Shown here: piece after piece, positions 35,513 to 47,626 of the stretch
Layout: each line of letters opens with the position of its first letter
Position numbering within the stretch: position 1 is the first letter of the stretch
Assembly (NCBI GenBank): GCA_014529385.2
Contig: CM043958.1
Span: forward strand, 89,113,025-89,177,024
Direction: 5' to 3'
From: Adiantum capillus-veneris
Taxonomy: Eukaryota > Streptophyta > Polypodiopsida > Polypodiales > Pteridaceae
DNA: 64,000 bases
Position numbers and translations under genes: made by a program
Notes under the pieces: generated by a model
Seen by the model: the letters and a program-made list of their open reading frames with translations, nothing else
The model's database searches: none
What the model was told of the DNA's origin: nothing

Positions 35513-36013
35513 TATACCATTTATCTCTTTTTATTGGCACACACATCCACACACGCGCACACACACAAGAAGAAGAGAGTTATAACGTCGTAGGAAACTA
35601 TCCTAAAAGACGTTAAAGATTAGGTTAGATGTAGACTTACGTTAAATTAGATTTAGGTTTATTTAAGTTAAATTAGATTAGATTTAGGTTTATTTTTAGT
35701 TAGATTTACGCTTATTTACGTTAGATCGAGTCCACGCAAGAATTACTTACGGTTTAGGGTTTAGAGTTAGACGAACAGTGAAAAGATCTACTGTGAAAAG
35801 ATGTTAAGATGCTGTGAAGTGCTACAGCTAGAGAAGAGGCAAAGGGGTTTTGTCCACTACATGCAGTATCATGTAGACGTGGGTCTGTAGATTTCTTGTA
35901 CCCACAAATATAGGTATTGACCAATAAAGACGAGATTATAACCCGGTGGTTCTGATCTCCGTGCACCTCTAGACCGAGGTGTGCGGGGATTGGACATGAC
36001 TAGAGAATGTGAG

Positions 36014-36014
<1 letters not shown>

Positions 36015-36080
<66 letters not shown>
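36015..36080. repeat. (GA)n microsatellite upstream of TNP2
   Basis: About 65 bases of GA just before the TNP2-like coding region. Confidence 0.96.
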
Positions 36081-36083
<3 letters not shown>

Positions 36084-36145
36084 GACGAAGAATGCCAATA
36101 GAATATTAAATTTGTTGTCCAGGTTCTAAGATTTTTATCCTCATT

Positions 36146-39100
36146 ATGAGTAGTGACGAGGATGTGGGACCATCCAACCGAAACACCTATCTCTCAACGA
36201 GGGTCTTATGTCCTTGTAATCAATGCAAGCATGCTGTGCGACGGACAAGACGTGTTTCTTTGCAGCACGTTCGCGAATTTGGCGAGTTCGATCCATCTAT
36301 TATAGATCGAGTTGTTGCCAATTATAACTCGTCGGACTCTGACACTGGCCAACAAGCAGCAATCTTGCAACCCAATAGACGTGTTCGCAGGCGCTTTGGT
36401 CAAGCAGCATATGTGAGGCCACAAGATGTAGCCTCTGACAGCTCGGGGGATGATCATGCAGAGCACATTCCCAACGAGGCAATGTTTGAGTCCGAGATTG
36501 ATGAAATGATCGAGACGATCATGGATTCAGAAAGGCTTATCTATGATGATATGAAAAGTGAAGCCGATACGCCACTGTATAATGGAGCACGTATGTCTAG
36601 ATTGAAAGCACTCCTGGTTCTTCTCAACATGCAGGCAATGTTTGGATGGAGTGACACTAGCGTCACAGCGCTTTTCAGGTGATCTATTACAATTAGTTTA
36701 CTTTAATAAAACTCTAAATGTATAATGATCTGATAGATTTTTACACGACTGTATCGTATTTTTATGTTGTGTAGATTGCTTAAAGAGCACATACTACCAG
36801 CTGACAATGTGATGCCAGATTCCCGAGATGAAGCAAGAAAGATTTTGCGAAACTTGGGGATGGATTACAATTCTATCCACGCTTGTCCTAATGACTACAT
36901 TCTTTTCAGAGGGGAATACATAGACATGGAGAAGTGTCCGAAATGTGATTCCGAAAGATATCGAGTAGATCTCCACGGGACAAAAATTCCACAAAAGGTT
37001 TTGCGACATTTTCCTTTGCTTCCTCGCATCAAGCATTTCTTCGAATGTAAGTCCATGGCCGCCCTAGCATCATGGCATGAGGAGAATAAATCTTCGGATG
37101 GTGTGCTACGAATTCCTACAGATTGCGCAGCCTGGAAATATATAGATGGAACATGGTCGGATTTTGCCAGGGAAGCTTGAAATTTGCGCTTAGGCCTGGC
37201 TATGGATGGCGTAAATCCATTTGGTCAAAGATCAACATCTTACAGTGTATGGCCCGTTGTCATCGTCAACTACAACATTCCCCCGTGGTTGACTATTAAG
37301 AAGGGGCACCTATGGCTAAGCTTGATTGTGCCAGGGCGATATAAAGTGGAGAATATGGATGTGTATCTTCGTCCACTATTGGAAGAGCTACAACAATTGT
37401 GGATTGGCATAGAGGTGGTGGATATGAGCCGACACACAAGACGACGGAATGCTTTGATCAGAGGCATTCTAATGTGGACCATGCATGACTATCCCGGGCT
37501 AACAGAATGCTCAGGTGATCTATTGACACTCCTCACTCAGACACTGTAAATCTTGTTTTTTCCCATAGTTGATCTATTATCATGTGGATACATGCAGGGC
37601 TTCAAACAAGCGGATACAGAGCATGTGTCACATGTGGACCTAGACTGAATGCACGTAGGGCGCCCTCACTGAAGAAGCAAATCTACGAAGGTCATCAAGC
37701 GTATCTTCCAGAGAATCATGTTACGCGACGGCTTTTTGGGAAGAGAGCCACCAAGGATGTCTGCACAAGCATGGTTAGAGCAGAAGGAGATGTGTGATGA
37801 CGGATTGCCTCCAGGGATGAAGAGACTATCTCTATGGTACGAGTTACCATACTGGCCCCGACTCATGATCAATCACTTGCTCGATCCAATGCACATATTC
37901 AAGAATGTGGGTAATCTACTATGGGACCATCTGACCGGCAAGAAAGATACTTTGGGAGCCAGAGTTGACCTTAGAAATGTGGATCGTATGGAGCAATATT
38001 GGCCGCAAACAGCGTCTGATGGATCGATAAAACTCCCTAAAGCACCATGGATTTTCACAGGAGCCCAAGAACGCAAAGTAAAAGAGACCATTCGATCTTT
38101 GTGGACCCCCACTGGCGTAATGCAATCGCTCCGAACGTGTTTTACTAAAGAAGGAAAGCTTACAGGTTTGAAGTCACACGATTGGCATAAAATGTGTCAG
38201 GTACGTTCATAGTGGACTTTAATATCATTGCATAAAATGTGGACTTTAATATCATTGCTGCTCATACTTTACAGTTTATTTTACCGGTTGCCATTGAGGG
38301 ATGTTTGTCTCTCGACATCCGTAACACAATCTACAAACTTGCAAAGCTGGTGCAATGGATCTCACAAAAGGAGATCAACGTAGACTCCATACCATTCGCC
38401 AAACTAAATGCTGCGGAGCTTGTGTGCATGTTTGAGAAACATTTTCCTACTACCATGCTAACCATTCAGGTGCATCTTCTTGTTCACATAGTTGATGAGG
38501 TGGAAATAGCTGGCACAGTTCATTCCAGATGGATGTTCTTCTTAGAATGTTTCATGAAAACGCTTAAGGGATATGTGCGTCAAAAGGCACATCCGGAGGG
38601 CAGCATGGCAGAAGGTTGGTTGGTATCAGAGTCCCTAGTGTACATTGGAGAGTGGCTAGACGGATTTGATAAAGCCCGGGACACGCTATGGCGAACCATA
38701 GATGATGAGCGCATATCTGGGATTGTCATGCGCAATCTCGGTGTTGAGAAGAAGATGACGGAAGATCTAGAGGCTAAAATCAACCGATTTTGCATGCTTC
38801 ACAATCCGGTGATGCAAAAGTGGATTTCACAATATGAGGATGCAAAGCAAGAGCGACAAAGGGCACGAATCGAGTGGAGACGGGGAAGATGACCACCGAT
38901 GCAGTATCCGACGGTTCTGGAGAGCCTACCAACATTCATGAGCTTAAGATGGTTGCACAACCAATTGAAAAGCGCACAACAATGCGGTGACGAAGTGACT
39001 GAGGAAGAGTGGGAGTACTTTCGGGGTTGCGCGACCAAGGTAAGTTTGCAATGTACGACTAGCTAGTGACTTTATTTCTAAACGTTTGAACGGCCACTCA

Positions 39101-39905
39101 TAATCTTTGTTCGTTGTAGTATAAGTCATACACAGCAGCATGGTGTAAAGGTTGACATTTTAGGGTGGAACGGATAGACAAAAAGCGTTTTACTCAAGAT
39201 TGTGGAATCATGGCAAAATTTGAACAGTCTAGTCGACGACGTTCCTCTGATGCAGATCCTGTGGTGGCGGAACTCACTTACTTCGGCACGCTACAAGAGA
39301 TTTTGAGGATCGATTACAGAGGATTTTTTGTCGACTTGTTCGACGTGCAATGGTTCAAGATAATCATGGAGGGTCGCAATGCTCCTGTGCGTAGAGGAGA
39401 GTCTGGTTTTCTTGAGGTGGATTCTACTAAGAAATGGACTGACCTAAGAGACACTTTCGTACTACCCGAGCATTGTGAACAAGTAAGTATGTAAATAGTT
39501 AACATCCCCCTTTTACAAGTTATGTGCTTGAAAGCTCTCATGTAAGTTATGTGGCTCTGGCAGGTAATATTTCATCCTACAAAGTCTACATCAAACTGGT
39601 GGTACGTCATAGAGGTAGCCCCTCGTAGTGCAAGGACGTATGAAGGCTACCATGTGCCAATCACAACGGCATCAATGGAGGAGATCAGAGAAGATGCTCA
39701 ATTAGAAGCCGCTGCGGTGGTGCCAGACGAGCATCAAGATGCTACTACTCTATATGGGGTGCATGCAGAGGAGCTACAAAATGAAACAGAGGATATGTGT
39801 TTAAACGGAGAGCTCTATATAGATATAGGAAGTTATGCGAGGATGAGAGAGAGATCTCTTAAAGCCACAAATATTGTATTTGAACAATTTTGCTCCGTGT
39901 TGTAA
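36146..39905 (+). pseudogene. CACTA TNP2-type transposase, one nonsense codon and one frame change
   Basis: The transposase would excise and insert the element. Exons appear as 36146-36679, 36775-37515, about 37596-38199, about 38273-38892, and 39165-39905 with an intron near 39483-39563. The N-terminus has a Cys-rich motif (CPCNQC) of the transposase-associated domain. The catalytic segment has LGLAMDGVNPFG (D near 37205) and LLDPMHIFKNV. A DUF4218-like part follows (FEKHFPT, LLVHIVDEVEIAG, EGSMAEGWLVSE), then a DUF4216-like end (YFGTLQEILRIDY). TGA at 37178-37180 sits where Arg is expected (CGA to TGA), and the frame shifts near 37720. The rest is open, so decay is recent. Confidence 0.88.
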
Positions 39906-40134
39906 AAGCTCTGGCTCTCTAAGTACCTTCCATGGTGTATAACGCTCTTTTCTACTCGCGCTCACATCTTTTGATTGAAAATTCTGAGTTTTCGACTTGC
40001 CTCTTCTATCACTCAATTCATTGCGTCATTGTATTTATATGCGTCATTACGTCATTGTATTTAATGGTCTTTGCGTCATTGTCTACTCTATTCATTCAAT
40101 ATTAAGTTTAAATATTCGTGTGTTTAATGCAGGT

Positions 40135-41258
40135 ATGGATGATGAGGAGTTTCTTTCTTCTTTGTCACCGCAGCAGAGACGGTGGTACGTGGAGCGTCAT
40201 CGCTCTGGCGCATCATCGCGCGTTCCTACTTCATCCGCATCTCCCTCTCTTTCGGAGCATTCGGCGCGCTCCGAAGCTTCGGCGTCGACGAGACGATCTT
40301 CACACTCGTCTAGACACCGACGCTCGAGTGGTGGTGGTGGCGGTTGTTCTGGGGATTCTGCCGCCGATGCCTCCACACCGCCTCGTGTTCGACGAGGCTC
40401 TTTACCCTCCCCTTCTTTGCCCGCCCCCACACCAGCCACAACATCGCCATCTACGCCAGGTTTTGCGCGGCTGACTGTTCCTAGCAGCTACACACCTCTA
40501 CCTACTCCGCCAGGAGCCACCCCACTCGACACTCCTCGCTTCGGGGCCTAGACGCCGGTGGAGACACCTGACGTCCGTACCCCCATCGACACGCCGCTAG
40601 AGACCCCTGCCGGGACACCCAGGTTCACGCGTCACCGGCCAGAGGGCTTGCCTTACTCCGTCGACTTCAGCGGCGGCATCATCATGGATGATGACGGCAA
40701 GAAGGTGATCTCGCGCATGCGTGGTCTTTGCTCTCAGCTGTTTAGACACTACATACTAAACAAATGGAGTGAAGTACCAAGTGATTTAAAAAACAGAGTC
40801 ATCAGCATACTTCATGATGAGTTTCCCGTTCCAACACGGGATCAGCGCTTCAATGAAGACCTGATGAAGATTCGAATGTGCGAATACTGCAAACACAAGC
40901 GTTCCGAAGTGCAAAAAGCAATCAAGCATGGGTGGAACAGGCCAGATTGGCTGGCCAAAGAAGATTGGAAGAATGCGAAGAAAGTAGCGCGCGAGAATCC
41001 CGACAAGTGGAAGCAACAAAAGGATGCAGCCAGAGCGCGAGTAGAGGCAGAGAGCTGGCACCACTTGGGGAGCGGCGGATGGGCATCATTTGAGGCCGAT
41101 TTTGTAAGTGTTTTCGCATTGCTCTTTATGTTCGATAGTTTAGGGTTTATGAGTTTTTTAATTCTAACATAATGAAATCTTTGTATGTTTTGACAGTGGT
41201 CGATGACAGGACGTGATCCCACACGTACGAGCGCGAGTACGCAGGCAGGAAGGGCTTA
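40135..41258 (+). pseudogene. TNPA/transposase_24-like second gene of the CACTA element
   Basis: The ATG at 40135 follows an AG acceptor (TGCAGGT) and opens MDDEEFLSSLSPQQRRWY, then a Ser/Arg/Pro-rich low-complexity region with repeated TP pairs. After an in-frame TAG at 40549-40551 the frame continues into a conserved-looking domain (SRMRGLCSQLF, ILHDEFPVPTRDQRF, RPDWLAKEDW) up to a donor at 41104. A last exon from 41197 ends at TAA 41256-41258. Position and composition fit the second En/Spm gene, whose product binds subterminal repeats. The TAG could derive from CAG. An alternative is that two shorter proteins are made. Confidence 0.7.
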
Positions 41259-41809
41259 AACGCCCTGATGGACATTCTCAGTTCTCGCGGCGGCATGGTT
41301 AGTATTAGGATTTACTCTTTTCTATTTTTTGTATTGTTTTATAAATGTCCTTATATGTTTATACTTACTGAAAGCTGTCTTATTGTCTTTTTTTGCAGAA
41401 TCCGACAGATACGCCGCTTGGACGCGATGAGACGTCTGACTAGACGACGTCCGTTTAGCCGTAGCTAGATAGCATTAGTTTAGGGTTTCTCATAGCTTAT
41501 GTATCATGAGACGGATTTTATACGTCTTTTTGAACCATGTATATTATTACATTTGTCACCGCAGTTCATTTTGCCAATCAATTCTTTATGCCTATGATGT
41601 TGTACAATTGTCATTATTACATTTGCCAATCAATTCATTTTGCCTATGATGTGTACAATTGTCAATTTTACGCTTGTCAATTTTGCAAACAATGCGTCTT
41701 GTGGGTGACTATTTTGGGTCTATTATCTACCCTTGCACTTTTTTTAAAAAGTGAATCAAGTACAATATGGTTGATGGGTTGAATGCCCTGCCACCAAATT
41801 TTTTTTCTC

Positions 41810-42060
41810 TCGGGCGTCGCTATAACCGTCGCTATTTATGGCTCTGGAGCGTCGCTATAAGCGTCGCTATAGACTTCTGTGTAAACGTCACTATAACCGT
41901 CGCTATGACCGTCGCTATGAGCGTCTCTATATAGCGACGCCTATAGCGACGCATATAGCGACGCTCTCGTAGCGATGCTATTAGCGACGCCGTGGGTTAT
42001 AAAAACCCAGTGTATTTTCGTTGCTAACAGCGTCACAAGAGCACACAACCTCTTGTAGTG
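41810..42060 (+). repeat. Right subterminal and terminal repeats of the CACTA element
   Basis: At least ten GCGTCGCTAT / ATAGCGACGC units in both orientations precede the terminal CCTCTTGTAGTG. The array is denser than at the left end. Confidence 0.88.
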
Positions 42061-42508
42061 CTAAGTAGTACACTCTCAGTTGTGTGCCTTGAGCTTCCTT
42101 CATCTTCTCCAAGCTGTGTGCGTTTCTCTGCAACCCTAATTCCAACAATTGTATCAGAGTCAGTTGCGTCCTCCTGGGCTCAATCGCCAGCAACTCCAGC
42201 GCACGCCTGCTCACTTTCTTTGATTTCTGTGAGCTTTGGCGAGCGTTCGCAGGTCGACAAAATTTTTGGGTAAGCTCATAGACCTTAGTCTGCGCAGATT
42301 TTTGATTCGGACTCATTTCGGCCTCCGTTTCCACTACAAGCAGTACTGCACAAGCTATTTCGTCATTTTGTGCAGAATTTTTGTCAATGCTGTTTTTTGC
42401 ATAACAGGTGCCTTACAATCTTCTACGGTTTGTGCTATGTAGCACGTGTTGTTCCCGCTTCGTCTCTCCTATTTTCGGGCAGTTTTCACATCAAGTGCAA
42501 CATTTACC

Positions 42509-43611
42509 ATGGCTAACATCAACACAGATGTGTTCAAGATGTTTGCTGCTGAGGACATGTTGGATGGGGACAATTACCCTATGTGGGCTTATATGATGCA
42601 ACATGTTCTTGTGTCAAAGGGTGTCTGGAATATTATGCAGGGCATTGATGTATGTCCTGGTTCTGAGGATGCATGCGATGTTGAGGATGTTGCAGGTCTT
42701 GCTGCAAGGATTGCTGCTATTAGAGTTGTTTTGCCTACGGAAGAACAATCTCGTTGGGATGTAAAGGATGCACAGGCTCATGCATTAATTGCGTTGTCTG
42801 TGAAGCGCACCATTGTTCCTCACATTCGTTCAGCAAAATCTATAAAACAGGATTGGGATATTCTAGCAGGTCTTTATGCAAGCCGCAATGAGGCTAAAAT
42901 TGCTTTGCTGCGTAAAGAGATGGAATCAAAGATTATGCATGAGGAAGATGATATGGACGCTTTCCTTGCTCGTGTCAAGCATATCAATGAGAAACTTATT
43001 TCTGCAGGTGAAGTCATTTCAGACAGTTCCCTTGTGCAGACCGTTCTTGATGCCTTACCGGATTCATACAGACTTTCGCTAGTACTTGGAGACTAATGAC
43101 CCAAGGAAATCCTAAAGTTGTCAAGTTTGATGCATTATACACATTGTTGTTGCAAGAGTCACTTTCCAGAAAAAACAGGACTACGCAGCGTGCAGTTGAA
43201 CAGGCTTTTATTGCTTCTCAAAGAAAGGGTGGTAACAGCAATGCAGCCACTTCTTATGGTTCTGTTGCGAGTGGCAAAACTTCTGTTCCTAATGCTTCTA
43301 CTGGCAACAATTCATCTGGAAATTTTGGTGATAAGGGCAAAAAGAAGATGCGTTGCCATTATTGTAGAGCTAATGATCATTTGATCAAGCAGTGTCCTAA
43401 GTTGAAGGCCAAAGAGGCTAAGAAGAAAGAGGGTGGTTCCAATGCAAATGCTGGTTCCACTACAAATGCAGCCATCGTTGAGTCTTCTGTGAAAAGCAGG
43501 AGGCGGGGTGGTGATCTAGGATCCACAAGGCAAGGTTTTTTTTCCACAAGGCATATGATCTTGAGGGAGCAAAACCAAAAAGCGACTCAACTAGCTAGTA
43601 TTCGGGTATAA
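42509..43611 (+). pseudogene. Copia gag (UBN2 type) with zinc knuckle, one frame break
   Basis: The frame from 42509 opens MANINTDVFKMFAAEDML and has YPMWAYMMQHVLVSKGVW, ALIALSVKRTIVPHI and DAFLARVKHINEKLI, the Copia gag core. It stops at 43094-43096. The next frame, from 43096, carries a Ser/Gly/Asn-rich linker and CHYCRANDHLIKQC, a complete CX2CX4HX4C knuckle. The two halves differ by one frame step. Protease, integrase and reverse transcriptase do not follow, so the element is cut short by other repeats near 43.6 kb. Confidence 0.88.
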
Positions 43612-43639
43612 GTACATGTAGCAGGTTTGTATGTGGCAC

Positions 43640-44940
43640 CTTCCACCTATGCCGATAGAGAGACCTTGAAGGAGATAGATGAATTTTTGATCATAGGGTA
43701 GTGCCTAGAGTGTCTTTCCAAGTTGAAAAACAGAAGTTTTGTACAATAGGATTGCAAGTTTACCTTGATAGGTGAGGATTTGATGACATATGGCCGAGAT
43801 AGAGTACTAAGGAGGGTGCTTTATAAAGAGGAGATTGGCCTAGTTTTGGGGCAATGTCATGAAGAGAGTGGACATAAAGGAAAATATTGGGTACTATTTT
43901 GAGTTCAAAGAGCAGGTTTTTGGTGGTCTTGTATTGTACGAGATGTGCACTACTAGTGCAAGACCTGCCACGAGTGTCTAACCATGGGTAAAAGATGACT
44001 GGTAGCCGAGTTGTAGGGGGCTATCATAGCCCAGATTTCTTCTGAGAAGTGGGGTTTGGATGCCATTGATCCACTCCCTAAGTCAACAAGCGATAATAAG
44101 TACATTTTGATGGCCATTAACTACCTTACTAGATGGGTTGAAGCCAAGGAAGTTAAAGAAGTAAATGCTCATACAGTGGCCTAGTTTTTCTTTGATAGTA
44201 TATGCTGCCACTTTGGAGTGCCTTGGGTGCTCATTTCTAATAGAGGCAAGGGATTTTGTAGCAAGCGGATGCGTGCATTTGTAGAGAAGTTGGGCATTTA
44301 ACATATGTTTTTGTCACCCTGCCATCCCTAATGCAATGGTCTAGTGGAGAGTGCCAATGGGCAGATCATCAAGATGCTAATGAATAATGTGTAGAAGCAA
44401 GAGATAAAATGGGAGGCTAATCTTGAGAAGTGTTTGTGGGCGTACATGACATGCTACAAGGTGGCCATGAATTTTACACCACTTGAGATGGTTTATGGAA
44501 AAGTGGCGGTACTGCTAGTGCATGCACAATGGGAGCTTTGAAGTGTATGTGGCAAGTCAATGCCGCTCACATAGTGTTTTACAAGATCAAATAGCTAGTT
44601 TTGAAGCCTTACAAATGAACAGAGAGAGGGAAGAACGTATGATTATGTAAATGAGTGGGAGAAGAGTATTGTAAAGTTCAATCAGGACTTGCTAGGTAAA
44701 GGGATACAGAAGGGAGACCTGGTGATAAAGTATGAAAGTTGCCTTGATTTTACTTTCCAAAGAAGTTCAAGAATAAATGGACAGGTCCATACAAAGTGCA
44801 TAAAGATTTTTCAAATGAGACCTATCAGCAGGCAAATTGAAAATTTCTTAGGCACAAGGTGAATGGTGAGCGGCTTAAGCCATACTTTGATAGCGGATTA
44901 GTGTCTAATGTGCATCAAATTATAGTCAAGGGGACTGGGA
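43640..44940 (+). pseudogene. Decayed Gypsy integrase region
   Basis: The plus strand reads in pieces CHEESGHKGKYW, CKTCHECLTMGK, SSEKWGLDAIDPLPKS, YILMAINYLTRWVEAKEV, FGVPWVLISNRGKGF, NGLVESANGQIIKMLMN and NFTPLEMVYGK. These are the zinc finger, core and C-terminal landmarks of a plant Gypsy integrase. At least eight stops interrupt it. The catalytic D of the usual SDRG is read as N (SNRG). There is no matching reverse transcriptase upstream. Confidence 0.85.
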
Positions 44941-45506
44941 AACTCAGCTAAAAAGAGGAAGCATGCAGTGGAGATAAAGCCTTGTATATATTTAGTACAT
45001 ATTGTTGTAGTTTGTCTATTTCGTGCGGTAGTTTCAAATCCAATAAGTCGGTTTTGGTTGAACATGAATGTTGAACAAGGGGGTTGGGCAATGATGGCGC
45101 AGCCTAAGTTGGCTGGTGCTATGAAGTAAACAAAGTAGTGCTAGGGGTACCTACAAGGGCAAGCTAGAGTGCTAAAGCATGTATGAAGGTCCAAGGCGGC
45201 TAGGGGTATATGGAAATGTATGCCTATGATGGTATTTTAGGCTAAAGGAGCCAAGCATACAGTGAGTGTAAACATTATGAACTTGGACTCTATAAATCTC
45301 CAAGAATTGGCAATCATCCTCCAACCACAAGAATTTGAGTCAAGTTGCAAAACTTTGGTTGAAATATTTAAATGGGTGGTGATCAGGCTCCAGCTTAAGA
45401 AGGAAACAATCAATCTATTAGCACTCCAATGACCAATAATGGATCTTAGGATTCAAAAGGTTTTAATCATACGGATATAAAGAAGCTTAGTGTATTGATA
45501 TACATT
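44941..45506 (+). other. 3' end of the Gypsy relic, possible LTR start, otherwise empty
   Basis: A purine run ACAAGGGGGTTGGGCAA at about 45074-45090 is followed by TGATGGCGCAGCC, which may mark polypurine tract and LTR start. No LTR end or partner was found. Confidence 0.3.
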
Positions 45507-45730
45507 CACTACAAGAGCTTGCTTAAATTCTGACGTCAAATTACCGACGTCGATGGCGGGCGTCGGTATATGTGTAAGTAAATCTGGAGGGAGATCAAGT
45601 TTCTAAAAAATTCCTTTTTACATTTTTGGCGCTCATACCAGCGCTGATATTGATGACTATACTGGCACACATACCAATGCTCATATCAACGCGTTTATCG
45701 ACACTTGTACCGGTGGACCTTGCAAAAAAC
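45507..45730 (+). mobile_element. Lone CACTA-type left end
   Basis: CACTACAAGAGC at 45507 matches the first 11 bases of the complete CACTA element and is followed by its own subterminal motif (ACCGACGTCG, GGGCGTCGGTA). No convincing partner end was found downstream, so this may be a truncated element or one disrupted by later insertions. Confidence 0.6.
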
Positions 45731-45938
45731 AGAACTGCGGTCTTTCTTGTGCATTTTCCTCCTTTCTTCTCTTCTTCTCTTGCCCTCCTCCTCCTCCTCC
45801 TCACTTGCTACAAATTTTCTCCCTCACAACTTTCCGAAGGATTTGCACTTGTGGACTACTCCCCATCAACAAGGTGAGATTCTTTTCAATTTTCCTTGTA
45901 GATTTGTGCACTTTAGTGTATGCGTGTGTAACATAGCA

Positions 45939-45942
<4 letters not shown>

Positions 45943-45978
<36 letters not shown>
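45943..45978. repeat. (GT)n microsatellite
   Basis: About 36 bases of GT. Confidence 0.95.
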
Positions 45979-45980
<2 letters not shown>

Positions 45981-46099
45981 TGCAGGTTTGAGAAAATTTT
46001 CCCAACTCTTTCTTGCTCAAATAGACCGCATGTGAGTGCTTTAACATTCTTGTTTGTTGCATACACACATACACACACATTCACATAAACATGCACACA

Positions 46100-47289
46100 A
46101 GTAAATAAAAATGCACACTAAATAATATAAACACACTATATACAACGCAAACACATATTTTTCAATTAAAAAAAAATAAAATATTATTTTATAAGTAAAT
46201 TTAATTAAAAATCATCATTAACTAAGAAAGATAACTACATTTTATCATTAAAAGAAAGATTTGTTTTGATTTATGTTATTATTTTTGTGTAAATAAATTT
46301 AGAAATTTGAAAAATATATTGTTATTTTTGTAATTGTAACTTATCGTAGGCTATTCTCTTTATTAGGTTTAGTCATTTAACACTAACCACGCAGTGTAGC
46401 CACTTAGTGTATAATAGCAAACATAATTAATAAAGACGATGGTTAGTACCAAGCGAACAGGTGCAACGAACAGAGTTTTCCTTCCCTTATTCGCTTGGTG
46501 CTGACCTCACAAAATACAAGTGCACAAAAGTGTAGTAGCATACCTCTTCATTGTGTGTAGAGCTTTGCGTCACTAAAGCACTGCAGAACAGGAGTAAGAG
46601 GAGGATTCGCAAATAGGAGGAGCACTAGAGAGTAAGAGGAGGATGCGCAAAAAGGGCTGGGAGCACAAAAGAGATGGTCTTCTTACTACATAGCGTCGAG
46701 GGGGGTAGAGTTAAAACACTGGGCCGTAGAGGATGTGAAAAGAGGCCGAAGAGCGCTTTAGCTTTTACTGTTTGCTCACTACATGAGTGCTCATCTGGGG
46801 CGAGGGTATAGTTAAAATGTTTGGCAAGGGTACTGCCTCTAAACTTAGTATACTCACCTCGGCAAGGGTGACAACTTCACTTATGCGCATTATTACACTC
46901 AAGATTGCGGTTGGTAGCTCATACTGCATGGGAATCTGAGCCCATTTATTACTCCCAAACTAATCGTCCTTGTGAGCACAACCCACGTGCCTTTTTTGAG
47001 TGACCTTTTAGAGTCAAATGCCGATCGTCGTTGTAGTTGCCATCTCCATCTCCAAGTAGAACAAACAGACCACCCTTGCCTTCGCCTTTTCTGCGCTCTT
47101 CGCCTTGGCCACCTCTCGCGATCCTGCGTTGAGCGACCTCCACTGGTTTGAGTCCTTTACTGCTGCGATGCCATCGCCCTTGCCTTCACCTTTTTGTCCT
47201 CTTCCCCTTGGTCACCTTCTTGTTCTTGCTCTCAGAGACCTGTGACATCACCATCCACCTTGGTGCCATTGGATATTGTAGAGACAGGT

Positions 47290-47321
<32 letters not shown>

Positions 47322-47625
47322 ACTCTCTCTCTCTCTCCCCTTGCCTGTGTGTTGTTAACTGTGTACACACCAAAGCCACTGCATTACGGGGTTAGGGCAC
47401 AAGAAGAACAACACTCCAAGGGCCAAGAGTGGTTGTTAGGGTAAGATTAGAAGTCTCACAACCTCAAGATTGGCATAGTTACAAATCGTACGTATTAATT
47501 GAGATTCTCCATGCAACGTTGTGAGGTTCAAGGCATGGTTGGAATAATTAATCCTTATGTGACCGTGCTTGAGTTGTTATTCAATGCTATGTTTGGGCAT
47601 AGTGAGTGAGTAGGCCTATATATCT
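46100..47625. other. Largely non-coding; one AGCGAA hairpin and a CT tract
   Basis: AT-rich to 46430. At 46441-46506 the arms GGTTAGTACCAAGCGAACAG and CTTATTCGCTTGGTGCTGACC form a hairpin of the family seen through 60.6 kb. A CT tract lies at about 47289-47337. No gene is recognised. Confidence 0.6.
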
Positions 47626-47626
47626 T

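Larger units (their letters stand above)
34662..42060 (+). mobile_element. Complete CACTA (En/Spm) DNA transposon, 7.4 kb
   Basis: Ends are CACTACAAGAGG at 34662 and CCTCTTGTAGTG at 42060, perfect inverted repeats. They are flanked on both sides by CTA (34659-34661 and 42061-42063), the 3-bp duplication typical of this superfamily. Subterminal regions carry many GCGACGC/GCGTCGC units in both orientations. The interior holds a TNP2-type transposase and a second TNPA/transposase_24-like gene, in the usual order. Both genes carry lesions, so this copy probably needs help in trans to move. Confidence 0.93.
34489..43611 (+). mobile_element. Copia element 5' region split by a CACTA insertion
   Basis: Joining the flanks of the CACTA element gives LTR-like sequence. 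A TATA-type stretch (TTGTATATACGCCC) lies left of the insertion, and AACCCTAATTCCAACA then ATTGTATCAGAG follows to its right, resembling an LTR end and an initiator-tRNA-Met primer site near 42149. A Copia gag follows at 42509. The left LTR edge near 34489 (TGTGCCC) is a guess and no 3' LTR was found. Downstream of gag the sequence passes into unrelated Gypsy relic. Confidence 0.5.
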
